Origin: CAZBBC01 sp964489835
Lineage (GTDB): Bacteria; Calditrichota; Calditrichia; JAJRVZ01
Length of the DNA stretch: 9,173 nucleotides
Assembly (NCBI GenBank): GCA_964489835.1
Contig: CAZBBC010000170.1
Span: 1-9,173, forward strand
Direction of reading: 5' to 3'
Both the position numbers and the translations under genes were made by a program. The notes under the pieces were generated by a model. The model saw only the letters and a program-made list of their open reading frames with translations, searched no databases and was not told the origin of the DNA. Positions 1 to 7,700 of the stretch are shown piece after piece (the stretch's first letter is position 1; every line of letters starts with the position of its first letter).

Positions 1-65
1 ACGGATTAAAACTAAAATAAAAATAATTTTTAAATTAAATCCGTGTTAATCCGTGAAATCCGTGG
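1..65. repeat. TCCGTG short-repeat intergenic element (partial, at window edge)
   Basis: The heptamer ATCCGTG occurs three times in close tandem at 39-45, 49-55 and 58-64. The window opens with ACGGATTAA (1-9), the exact reverse complement of TTAATCCGT at 46-54, so the element has inverted as well as direct repeat structure around an AT-only core (10-38). I see no reading frame here. From memory, similar TCCGTG-rich strings recur between genes in many environmental bacterial genomes. Whether this copy extends left of the window cannot be seen. Confidence 0.6.
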
Positions 66-84
66 ACTATTTTTTTCTTTGTTT

Positions 85-99
85 GCAGCGTTGGGCTGC
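85..99 (+). other. Small GC-rich hairpin ahead of panD
   Basis: GCAGC (85-89) pairs perfectly with GCTGC (95-99) across a five-base loop, in an otherwise AT-rich stretch about 20 bp ahead of the panD ribosome binding site. No T-run follows, so it is not a convincing terminator for an upstream gene. It could be part of the repeat element to its left or of a short leader. Function is unknown. Confidence 0.3.
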
Positions 100-127
100 G
101 CTATGAATTTAAATAAAAGGAGTTATT

Positions 128-469
128 TTGCGCTGGTTTTTAAGATCAAAAATTACACATGCGATTGTTAAGGAAGCTGATGTCAATTATATCGGTAGTA
201 TAACCATTGATGAAGAACTGGTTGAAAAATCTGGGCTGATGATCGGTGAAAAAGTACTGGTGGTTAGTAACACCTCTGGTGCCCGTCTGGAGACTTATAT
301 AATCCCCGCTGATCGCGGATCCGGTATCATTGGTATGAATGGTGCGGCCGCGCATCTGATAAAAATTGGTGAGGAAATCATTATTATGGGATTTGAACTA
401 TCAGATCAACTGATCTCACCTACGATAGTACTGGTCAACCAAGAAAATAAATTTGAAAAATATTTATAA
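128..469 (+). CDS. panD: Aspartate 1-decarboxylase precursor (PanD)
   Basis: A pyruvoyl-dependent enzyme that converts L-aspartate to beta-alanine plus CO2 for pantothenate and coenzyme A synthesis in the cytoplasm. The 113-residue product keeps the family landmarks: Lys8 (E. coli Lys9), Tyr21, the self-cleavage site Gly23-Ser24 in YIGS (Ser24 becomes the pyruvoyl group), Arg53, Thr56-Tyr57, and the NGAAAH motif at 71-76. It is shorter than the 126-residue E. coli enzyme; the loss is at the C-terminal tail, outside the active site. The start is TTG, chosen because AGGAG at 118-122 lies five bases upstream and because the product aligns with the family N terminus from its first residues. No other pantothenate gene is in the window. 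The gene converges on the regulator gene, 18 bp apart. Identification is secure from the motifs. Confidence 0.96.
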   Translation: MRWFLRSKITHAIVKEADVNYIGSITIDEELVEKSGLMIGEKVLVVSNTSGARLETYIIPADRGSGIIGMNGAAAHLIKIGEEIIIMGFELSDQLISPTIVLVNQENKFEKYL

Positions 470-473
470 ATAT
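460..473. other. 14-bp AT-only palindrome at the convergent gene ends
   Basis: ATATTTATAAATAT is a perfect palindrome overlapping the panD stop codon, in the 18-bp gap between the 3' ends of panD and the regulator. It may mark a weak bidirectional stop signal. It has no GC stem and no clean T-run, so intrinsic termination is doubtful, and a palindrome of A and T alone can arise by chance in such DNA. Confidence 0.25.
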
Positions 474-487
474 CCTCCTGTCGACAA

Positions 488-1726
488 TCACCATATTTTC
501 ACTTTTTCATTGATGTCAATAAGATGCTTGATTTCCAAATATAAACCTGTTTTTTCAACCCCTCTGACTTCGGCGATAATTCCAAAATATTGTGGAACTC
601 TGTTGTATTTCTTGACTAAATTCTCCTCCAATTCCTCAATAGTTGCAGGATCTGTCAGATATTTTGCAAGCTCCGGAACGCCTGATGAGAAAAATGATGT
701 GATAATGAAAATGACATTATTATTGGGTCCGGGAAATTTAAGAGCAATCGCATAATCATTATGGTAACCGGAAGATTGATCAAAATGAGTCTCTAAAGTA
801 TCAATCAGTGTATCATTGTCTTGTTTATATATTGTAAGGTGTAAATTGTTTGGATTGAGTCGATATTCAATATTTGAACTTTGAAGATAACGATTAAAAA
901 GACCAAGCGTTTTTATGCTTCCTAAAAAAATAATATTACTTTCGTGCAACATTTGTGGGGTCAGGTTAGATGTTCGTTCGAGAATAATATGTTTTTGGAC
1001 AGGATAAAGAACAGAGAGTACCGGAGGTAAACTCCAAATACTCCCATCCGGAAAGTATGAATCTGCAGTACTCTTTAATATTTTATTTGGATACAGTTTT
1101 TTAAAGACTTCAAAATCTTCCATTGAATTGATTAATAGATCTCTAATATAGCGCCATTTTTTCATATCGTTATCATATTCAGAAAAGAAAAGATGATCAC
1201 CCAGGACAATAAGCGTTTGAAGATCACTCTGCAGGAATTCTTTCCAGATGATATTTTCTTTGTCTATGACAGTGTATTCTGCAAATTGTTTTTTAATGGC
1301 CTGGGAATAATACCATAAATATAGAATAAGGGAACTGAGAATAATAATAATTATGCTGGCACATATTCTGATTAACTTGGATTTAGTTATATTCTTTATT
1401 TTTGAAACTGGAGAAAATTTTAATGAATAGTGTCCTTTGGGAATTTCTAACCGGTACTTATCACCTTTACCTTCATCATCATAGTATGAATCTAATTTTA
1501 GTCTCAAATTATGCATGTTAACCCGGACTATCGGATCTTCCGTGGAATCGAAATCAGCATTCCTTTCGAATATTTCAGAGGCGATCGTTGTTTCTTTTAT
1601 ATTTTCATCATTCAAATAGGATTGGATAAGATATTCAAGTAATTTCCTGTGGGTTTGCGAACCGGCAAATTCCTTACTATTAATGATCTTATCTTTAAGG
1701 GAAGTAATTTGGTTTTTATCTATCAT
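488..1726 (-). CDS. ToxR-like transmembrane winged-helix transcriptional regulator
   Basis: A probable one-component regulator of 412 residues. Residues about 22-106 match the winged-helix N-terminal domain common in multidomain regulators of Acidobacteriota, Planctomycetota and relatives: HRKLLEYLI (26-34), DPIVRVNMHNLRLKLDSYY (64-82, likely recognition helix) and the closing hairpin LEIPKGHYSLKF (93-104). Its layout parallels the OmpR/PhoB effector domain. A basic stretch (109-120) precedes one hydrophobic helix (about 118-139), giving an N-in/C-out topology. Residues 140-412 would then lie outside the cytoplasmic membrane; blocks such as VLGDH (174-178), NIIFLGS (264-270) and the YAIALKFPGP region (325-334) resemble, from memory, the ligand- or signal-related C-terminal part of such proteins, but no ligand can be named. 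It is divergent from the receptor operon, which is its likely target. No clear Shine-Dalgarno precedes the ATG (TATTTTCCT), so translation may be weak. The gene is visibly more AT-rich than the operon. Confidence 0.8.
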   Translation of the reverse strand: MIDKNQITSLKDKIINSKEFAGSQTHRKLLEYLIQSYLNDENIKETTIASEIFERNADFDSTEDPIVRVNMHNLRLKLDSYYDDEGKGDKYRLEIPKGHYSLKFSPVSKIKNITKSKLIRICASIIIIILSSLILYLWYYSQAIKKQFAEYTVIDKENIIWKEFLQSDLQTLIVLGDHLFFSEYDNDMKKWRYIRDLLINSMEDFEVFKKLYPNKILKSTADSYFPDGSIWSLPPVLSVLYPVQKHIILERTSNLTPQMLHESNIIFLGSIKTLGLFNRYLQSSNIEYRLNPNNLHLTIYKQDNDTLIDTLETHFDQSSGYHNDYAIALKFPGPNNNVIFIITSFFSSGVPELAKYLTDPATIEELEENLVKKYNRVPQYFGIIAEVRGVEKTGLYLEIKHLIDINEKVKIW

Positions 1727-1743
1727 AGGAAAATAATGTGCTG

Positions 1744-1757
1744 GTTAAAACGTTAAC
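1744..1757. promoter_or_regulatory. GTTAA-N4-TTAAC inverted repeat, candidate autoregulatory operator
   Basis: GTTAA (1744-1748) and TTAAC (1753-1757) form an inverted repeat with a four-base spacer. It lies 18-31 bp upstream of the regulator start codon and just past the predicted -10 of that gene, at about the expected transcription start. The same pentamer recurs in the tandem array at 1809-1852. A protein bound here would block the regulator's promoter, so negative autoregulation is an inference. The AT-rich background lowers the weight of a five-base half-site. Confidence 0.4.
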
Positions 1758-1763
1758 ACGATT

Positions 1764-1792
1764 AATATAAATCAGTATTATCTTAAAAACAA
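1764..1792 (-). promoter_or_regulatory. Predicted promoter of the transmembrane regulator
   Basis: On the - strand, TTGTTT (1792-1787) and TATATT (1769-1764) are separated by 17 bp. The -10 matches five of six consensus bases and the -35 three of six. It would start a transcript near 1757 with a leader of about 30 nt. This assumes sigma-70-like consensus; the host's primary sigma factor preference is unknown. Confidence 0.4.
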
Positions 1793-1808
1793 GAAGTTAA
1801 TAAATAAG

Positions 1809-1852
1809 AATTAACCCTCATTTAACCGTTAAATAAACCGTATTTAACTTGA
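1809..1852 (+). promoter_or_regulatory. Four tandem 11-bp repeats (TTAACC core), candidate regulator binding array
   Basis: Four consecutive 11-bp units read AATTAACCCTC, ATTTAACCGTT, AAATAAACCGT and ATTTAACTTGA. Units 1, 2 and 4 share TTAAC at 1811, 1822 and 1844; unit 3 is degenerate but keeps the TAA core and a CC. Unit 2 also forms the near-perfect palindrome ATTTAACCGTTAAAT (1820-1834). The last unit overlaps the -35 element of the predicted operon promoter. PhoB/OmpR-family winged-helix proteins bind head-to-tail on direct repeats at 11-bp spacing next to the -35, so this placement suits activation by the divergent regulator. Binding itself is inferred. Confidence 0.5.
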
Positions 1853-1876
1853 TTTAAATAAACTTATTGTTATAAT
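1849..1876 (+). promoter_or_regulatory. Predicted promoter of the receptor operon
   Basis: TTGATT (1849-1854) and a perfect TATAAT (1871-1876) are separated by 16 bp. Transcription would start near 1883 and leave a leader of about 170 nt before the receptor gene. The -35 matches only four of six bases and abuts the tandem repeats, which fits a promoter that needs an activator. No Bacteroidota-type TAnnTTTG element was seen nearby. Confidence 0.5.
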
Positions 1877-1940
1877 AGTCTAAATATTACTTATCCTGAT
1901 TTCTGATAATCAAAAAATCATTATTATATTCGAATTTCAG

Positions 1941-1962
1941 TGCAGGGGATAGCTACCCTGTA
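1941..1962 (+). other. Hairpin in the receptor-operon leader
   Basis: TGCAGGG pairs with CCCTGTA (seven pairs including one G-U) across the eight-base loop GATAGCTA, about 95 nt ahead of the start codon. No T-run follows. It stands out as a GC-containing stem in an AT-rich leader. I looked for common leader motifs, including the cobalamin-riboswitch B12 box often found before TonB receptors, and did not find one. It may be a leader element or an operator. Confidence 0.35.
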
Positions 1963-2031
1963 AAGTTATTACGTCTGAATAAAATCAGTTTTATATACAC
2001 CAATCACTTAATATCATTACCTTGAAATAAG

Positions 2032-2048
2032 CCCTTTCGAAACGGGAG
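2032..2048 (+). promoter_or_regulatory. Receptor ribosome binding site inside a possible hairpin
   Basis: The Shine-Dalgarno GGGAG (2044-2048) lies eight bases ahead of the receptor ATG. Its GGG can pair with CCC at 2032-2034, extended by TT/AA (2035-2036 with 2041-2042) around a TCGA loop with one bulged C at 2043. The stem is short but would partly mask the ribosome binding site, so some translational control is possible. Confidence 0.35.
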
Positions 2049-2056
2049 CAATCATT

Positions 2057-4729
2057 ATGAGAACAAAAGTTGCTATTATAATGTTTCTTGCCTCTTTCCT
2101 CCTGATTTCCGATATCTATGCCGGCACAACCGGAAAACTCTCCGGAATCGTCATTGATGAAGGAACCAAGGAACCATTAGCCGGTGCCAATATATTTATC
2201 GAGGGAACGGCATTAGGGGCATCGACGGATCTTGATGGCTATTACTTTATCATTAACGTTCCTCCGGGAAAGCATATTGTAAATTTTAGTTTTATGGGAT
2301 ATGCCGATAAAAAAGTTGAAATTCGAACAAGTGTCGATGTTACAACGCATTTAAATATGGAGTTATCATCTACTATTTTTGAGGGACAAGCAGTCGTTGT
2401 TGTAGCCGAAAGACCGATGATTCAAAAAGATTTAACCTCTACCTCTGCCCGGGTTTCAGGGGATGAGATTAAATTACTTCCCATTGAATCGATTGCGCAG
2501 GTTGTTAATCTCCAAGCCGGTGTTGTCGAGGGGCATTTCAGGGGGGGGCGTTTAGGTGAAGTTTCCTATATGATCGATGGTATTGCCGTCAATGACGCCT
2601 ATAGCGGTTCTCAAATGATAGATCTCCAGCCCAATTCTGTAGAGGAAGTGGAAGTAATCAGTGGAACTTTTAATGCAGAATATGGGCAAGCGATGTCCGG
2701 TATTGTCAATATTATTTCCAAAGAACCCGGGAGTGAATTAAATGGCGAAATATCAGGTTATGTCGGTGGCAATGTTAGCGGTCGTATAATGCCATTTGCT
2801 GTAAGATCAGGTGAGGGCACCAAGCGGGATCAATATTCTGACGAAGAATTCTCTTATTATGATATTACAAATATACCGGATAACTATGACATGCAGGGAA
2901 GTTTCTCCGGCTCTATTCTCTCCGATAATATCCTCTTTTTTACATCTCTTCGTAAAAAACGAGACGGTGGTTATCTTTATGGCAAAAGAATATTTATGCC
3001 CAGTGATTCTTCTTCTTTACCTAGTACTCGAGAAAATTGGCAAATCGAGGCAACCGGAGATGATAAATACGTTCCTTTAAATTGGAATGACCGGCTGTCG
3101 GTTCATGGTAAACTGATATTGAAACCGTTTACCAGTCATAAAATTTCCTATGAATTTATTCACGAGAACGAAGAATCACAAAATTATTCGCATGGGTATA
3201 AGTATAATCCTGATGGCCTTCCAACCAATTACAGCCAGAGTTATACCCATATGCTTCACTATGATTATGTTATCAATCAAAGGGGTTTTATCAAAACCAA
3301 GTTTGCCATTCTTAAAAAGGAATATGAACGCTATCTTTATGAAGATCCCTATGATTTAAGATACCAGCCGGTGACGAGATTTAATATCGGTTCCGGTCAG
3401 AATTTTTATATGGCTGGCACAGACATGGGCCACTCGTACCGAAGTACTAAAACTTCAATACTAAAATCCGATTTTACTTACCAGATCGACCGGGTAAATC
3501 AAATTAAAATGGGAATAGAGAGTAAATTTCATGAGCTTTACGTTCATGACTTTCAAATTCAGGTATCCCGGTTGACGGACTGGAAACCGCAACCCATTGA
3601 CAGAGGCAGTCCAAATTACACGGAGTTTACAAAAAAACCCTTTGAATTTAGTGCTTATTTTCAGGATAGAATTGAATGGTCTTATTCTATTATCAACATG
3701 GGTGTAAGGTATGATTATTTTCAACCGTATGGTGAGTATCCGTCAGATCTAATGAGGCCCGATACAAGCGCCAGATTAGAAGCCTCAACAAAAAGTCAGA
3801 TAAGTCCTCGTTTTGGTGTTGCTTTACCGATTACAGAAAATAGCGTTTTACATTTATCCTACGGATTATTTTTCCAGATGCCGTCATTTGACCAACTGTA
3901 TACCAATCCGGAATTCAATATTCCGCTCGGTTCTTTTGTAACCATTGGCAATACTGATTTGGAACCTCAGAGAACCTCCACCTATGAAATTGGTATTCAA
4001 CAGGAGGTTGTGAATAATATGGCCGTTGATGCAACGGTGTTCTATAAAGATATCAGAAATCTGCTGGGAATGGAAGTTTATACCGTCCTGCCAAGTTTTG
4101 ATAAATATGCACGATACGTTAACAGGGATTATGGTCAGGTGTTTGGATTTACGCTGGCTTATGAACAACGTAGTGAGTTTCTACGAACTACGGTTGATTA
4201 TACCTATATGTCCGCAGAAGGCAATTCCTCGGACCCGAGAGATGTATATTTAAAAAGCCTGACAACCCCTCCGACGGAAATCACCAAGCAACTGATATTT
4301 TTAGACTGGGATCGGACCCATAGTCTAAATTTGACGGCAACGGTGCATGATAAGAATCTCTGGAGCCTGGGTCTGATCGGACAGTTTGGTTCCGGTTTTC
4401 CCTATACACCGGAACAGGAAGGCTATTACCCAAGCCGGGAAAATAACGAACGTAAGCCCTATTATTTAAATTTTGATTTAAATTTTATGCTATCTTTTAC
4501 ATTTGTTGGACTAAAGGCAACGCTTTTTACCAAAATTTATAATCTGTTTGATATTGAAAATGAAATAGCCGTTTATAATGATACGGGAAGAGCGACCTAT
4601 ACTTTAGAAGAACGGTATCTTACGGATGACCTGGTTAAGGGAATAAATACGATCCATGATTACTATTATAGACCGAACTACCTGAGTGCTCCGCGAAGAA
4701 TTCATGCCGGAGTAAAAATCGAATTTTGA
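2057..4729 (+). CDS. TonB-dependent outer-membrane receptor with CarboxypepD_reg-like domain
   Basis: An 890-residue active-transport receptor of the outer membrane, energised by TonB-ExbB-ExbD. A signal peptide (residues 1-22, cut likely after DIYA) is followed by a carboxypeptidase-regulatory-like beta-sandwich (about 27-104), a short VVVVAERP stretch (113-120) where a TonB box is expected, and a plug domain (about 120-225) with RGGR (162-165), YMIDG (171-175) and GTFNAEYGQAMSGIVNII (203-220). The rest is a beta-barrel rich in alternating aromatic strands, ending in a terminal Phe (IEF) typical of outer-membrane proteins. It contains no cysteine. The domain order is that of SusC-like and related receptors, but no SusD-type lipoprotein follows; a large secreted protein takes that place 39 bp downstream. 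The substrate cannot be told from sequence. A run of eight G (2541-2548) encodes part of RGGR. ATG start supported by GGGAG eight bases upstream. Confidence 0.93.
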   Translation: MRTKVAIIMFLASFLLISDIYAGTTGKLSGIVIDEGTKEPLAGANIFIEGTALGASTDLDGYYFIINVPPGKHIVNFSFMGYADKKVEIRTSVDVTTHLNMELSSTIFEGQAVVVVAERPMIQKDLTSTSARVSGDEIKLLPIESIAQVVNLQAGVVEGHFRGGRLGEVSYMIDGIAVNDAYSGSQMIDLQPNSVEEVEVISGTFNAEYGQAMSGIVNIISKEPGSELNGEISGYVGGNVSGRIMPFAVRSGEGTKRDQYSDEEFSYYDITNIPDNYDMQGSFSGSILSDNILFFTSLRKKRDGGYLYGKRIFMPSDSSSLPSTRENWQIEATGDDKYVPLNWNDRLSVHGKLILKPFTSHKISYEFIHENEESQNYSHGYKYNPDGLPTNYSQSYTHMLHYDYVINQRGFIKTKFAILKKEYERYLYEDPYDLRYQPVTRFNIGSGQNFYMAGTDMGHSYRSTKTSILKSDFTYQIDRVNQIKMGIESKFHELYVHDFQIQVSRLTDWKPQPIDRGSPNYTEFTKKPFEFSAYFQDRIEWSYSIINMGVRYDYFQPYGEYPSDLMRPDTSARLEASTKSQISPRFGVALPITENSVLHLSYGLFFQMPSFDQLYTNPEFNIPLGSFVTIGNTDLEPQRTSTYEIGIQQEVVNNMAVDATVFYKDIRNLLGMEVYTVLPSFDKYARYVNRDYGQVFGFTLAYEQRSEFLRTTVDYTYMSAEGNSSDPRDVYLKSLTTPPTEITKQLIFLDWDRTHSLNLTATVHDKNLWSLGLIGQFGSGFPYTPEQEGYYPSRENNERKPYYLNFDLNFMLSFTFVGLKATLFTKIYNLFDIENEIAVYNDTGRATYTLEERYLTDDLVKGINTIHDYYYRPNYLSAPRRIHAGVKIEF

Positions 4730-4755
4730 TCATGCCTGTTCGTCATATTCAATAT

Positions 4756-4761
4756 CGGAGG
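4756..4761 (+). promoter_or_regulatory. Ribosome binding site that fixes the start of the Asp-rich protein
   Basis: CGGAGG lies seven bases ahead of the ATG at 4769 but only one base ahead of the in-frame TTG at 4763. The ATG is therefore the likely start, shortening the longest reading frame by two residues. A third in-frame ATG at 4778 is 16 bases from the site and less likely. Confidence 0.7.
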
Positions 4762-4768
4762 TTTGATT

Positions 4769-7700
4769 ATGTCCTGTATGTTCATTCATAGTAAAGCAGT
4801 TAATATAAAAATAATTATATGGATATTAGTGGTATTAAACACACTACTCTTTGCCCAGAGGGATGAGGATGGTCATGTCAGTCATCGAAAATATGGGGTT
4901 ATGGATGCCAACCTTTGTCGTATACCCTTTCATAATTACGGCAGATTAGGCGGAGCCCTGGGTTATGTTATTGAATATCCGATCGGTAGTGGTCATATAC
5001 AAATGGACGGTATCGCGCCCCTGGTTGTTACCAGAATTGTAGATATTCATGGTGAACGTCAGGCTTGCTGCGAAACCGCCTATATCCGGGGGGATTTTGC
5101 CGATAAACCACCCAGTTCAAATGTTTTTTGGGCCTATGAACCACTGGCCGGTTATTGCAATCCCAATCAGATTGAAGCTGCCATGAGTGATGATCCCTTT
5201 ACCTGGCCGGATTTCTGGCCGGATAAAATGGAGGATACCAGTGATCCCGGCTGGTCAGACGCCTGGAACGGCTATTTTGGCAAAGGCGTCAAAAATGCGG
5301 ATCTGGAAACCTATTTTGTCATCGATGACGATCCCGACGAAGAATTCGAATACTATCCCGATGCCAATGATTCAACAAGAAGAGGCCTGGGTACCCAGGT
5401 GTATATCCGTTCCCTGCAGTGGAACAATATACTGACGGAAAGTCATAATTTCTGGCTTTACGACGTCCTCAACGAAGGAACGACGGAATATGATTCAATG
5501 TACTTTGCCCTCTTTGCCGATTTTAAAATTGGTGGCTGGGATACCGATGTGGGCGGTTATTCCACCTTTTTGGATGTTGCTTTTACTTATGACTATGATA
5601 ATACGGGTGATGTGGATCCCTATAGCCCGGTGCCGGCACCATGTTATGCCTATCTTGAAAGCCCGACCCTGGGCTATGACGGACAGGATAATGACGAGGA
5701 CGGTCTGGAAGATGAGAGACGTGACAGCGGTCCGGGAATTAAAATAGTCGGTTCCTGCGGTTATTATGATGAGCGGGGAAATCTTGACCCCGAAGCCAAA
5801 GAAGCGGGACAAACTTATTCGCGGGAGCATTGGTCCGGAGACGAGGACGGCGATTGGGATGGATTTGAAGATACCAATCAAAACGGGGAGTGGGATTTAG
5901 GCGAGCCGCTCAACGATGATCTGGGTGCCGATGGTATTGGCCCATTTGATAGTGCTTATGAGATACGTGACGATGGTGAAGGTGATGGAATGCCAACAGA
6001 CGGAGAACCTGATTTCGATAAAACGGATATAGACGAAGGAGATCAAATGGGTCTTGTCGGATTCTGGGCAGGAGAATATGGCGATCGCAATGTTCATGAG
6101 AATGACGAATGGGTCCTTGATTGGTGTCATGAAACGGTCGATAAAGGCGAGGATCAGTTCTTTGTAGCCGGTAATCTGGGTGCCTGGTGGCATTCCGGTC
6201 CGATTGATTTTCCGCAAAAAACGCGCCAGAGATTTTCTTTTTCTATGTTTTTCGCCACCGGACCGAACAGCGTGGCCCAAGTAGAGGATGCCTTCCGGAA
6301 AAAACAAACCGTGCAGAAAATCTATAATGCAAATTATCTCTTTGCACAGCCGCCGGATACACCCAAATTAACAGCCGTCCCCGGTGACGGAAAAGTGTAT
6401 CTGTATTGGGACGACGTGGCTGAAAACTCATACGACCGTTTCTTTCAGAGATATGATTTTCAGGGATATTCCTTATACAAATCTACAGATCCGAAATTTT
6501 TGGATGCCCGCCTGATAACAGACGGATTCGGAACCGTTAGTATGAAAAAACCTATCTTCCGTTGTGATAAAAAAGACAGTATCTCCGGCTTTTTTCCGGG
6601 TACTTATAATGGTATTCAATTTTATATCGGCGATAATTCAGGACTGGCCCATAGCTATATCGATGAAGATGTTATCAACGGACAGACCTATTATTATGCC
6701 ATCGCCTCCTTTGATGACGGTTTTATACCCGCCGATGCAGTGACAGTTGAAGATATACAAGAATTTGCTATTCTGCCCAGTGAATGTCTGATTAATATTA
6801 CGATCGATATGTTGAACAATATTGAAGCATTGGGTCCAAATTGTGCGGCCGTAACACCGACTGTCCCAACTGCCGGATATAATCCGCCGGATCTTATGGA
6901 GAGTGTCGTTCATTACGGACCATCATCGACCACAAATCTAGAATTTAATATTTTTAATCCCAGTGAGCTGAAAGAAGGTAAATATCGCCTGGAATTTAGC
7001 TATCCTGATTCCGGCTGGCGCTCTTTGCCTTCTTATCAATTAGTAGAGCTGGAAAATGAAACCGTGACCGATACCTTACAATCCTTAACGGCCCTGCAAA
7101 GGTTATCTGAAGAGACCGGATATTTTGATGGTATGATCATGTATATGGATTATGATACTTCCTTCACACCTGTTAAAATGGGTTGGACAAAAGAAAGCCA
7201 ATGTAACCTGACCTATGAATTCATTCCGGAAAGTAAAAAAGCTGCCGTTAATTATGATTTTGATTTAGTTTTTACTGAAGGAATCAGCGATACCTCCATG
7301 CGTGTACAGCGGCAAGGGGCCGGTAACAGGGAAGTTCCAGTACCCTTCTACATTTACAGCCCTACCACAGGCGAGATGATGGATTTTGCCATTGTGGACT
7401 GGGGACCCATCAGAAAATGGACGGCAGAAGATGATATCCTCATTGTCTTTGGTCCAAAGAGAGGCCTTGAACCCCAATATGGCTCAGGAAATTATAATTT
7501 TTCCTGGAGATTTACATTCACGGAATTTGATAAGGGTTATCCTGTAGGAGATACAACCGGCATCGTTCGTCCCCAGCCCGGAGATGTTTTTCAGGTACGA
7601 ATGCATGTTCCTCCCCAACCAGGCGAAGCCTATGAGTTTACAAGTACGATACCACGCATTGATAAACAACGAGCCAGCGCAGAGATGTCTGAGATTGCGG

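Noticed and set aside
1..65. CRISPR array at the left edge
   Set aside because: The repeats are only seven bases with 2-3 base gaps, far too short for CRISPR repeats and spacers.
79..107. Possible panD promoter TTGTTT-N17-TATGAA
   Set aside because: Only three and four of six consensus bases match, and the GCAGC hairpin falls in the spacer. Too weak to list as a feature.
453..755. Open frame on the + strand, 100 codons, across the 3' part of the regulator gene
   Set aside because: It lies antisense to a well-supported gene, has no ribosome binding site suited to its start and shows no recognisable protein pattern.
1883..2056. Cobalamin or other known riboswitch in the receptor leader
   Set aside because: No B12-box-like string or other familiar riboswitch core was found; only two short stems are present.
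4763..4768. TTG at 4763 as the start of the Asp-rich protein
   Set aside because: It is one base from the CGGAGG ribosome binding site, too close for initiation. The ATG at 4769 has normal spacing.
5495..5881. Open frame on the - strand, 128 codons, inside the Asp-rich gene
   Set aside because: Asp codons GAT/GAC read in reverse as ATC/GTC, so a long antisense frame rich in Ile and Val is expected. No start signal or family pattern supports it.
5897..6307. Open frame on the - strand, 136 codons, inside the Asp-rich gene
   Set aside because: Same compositional shadow of Asp-rich coding DNA; no independent support.
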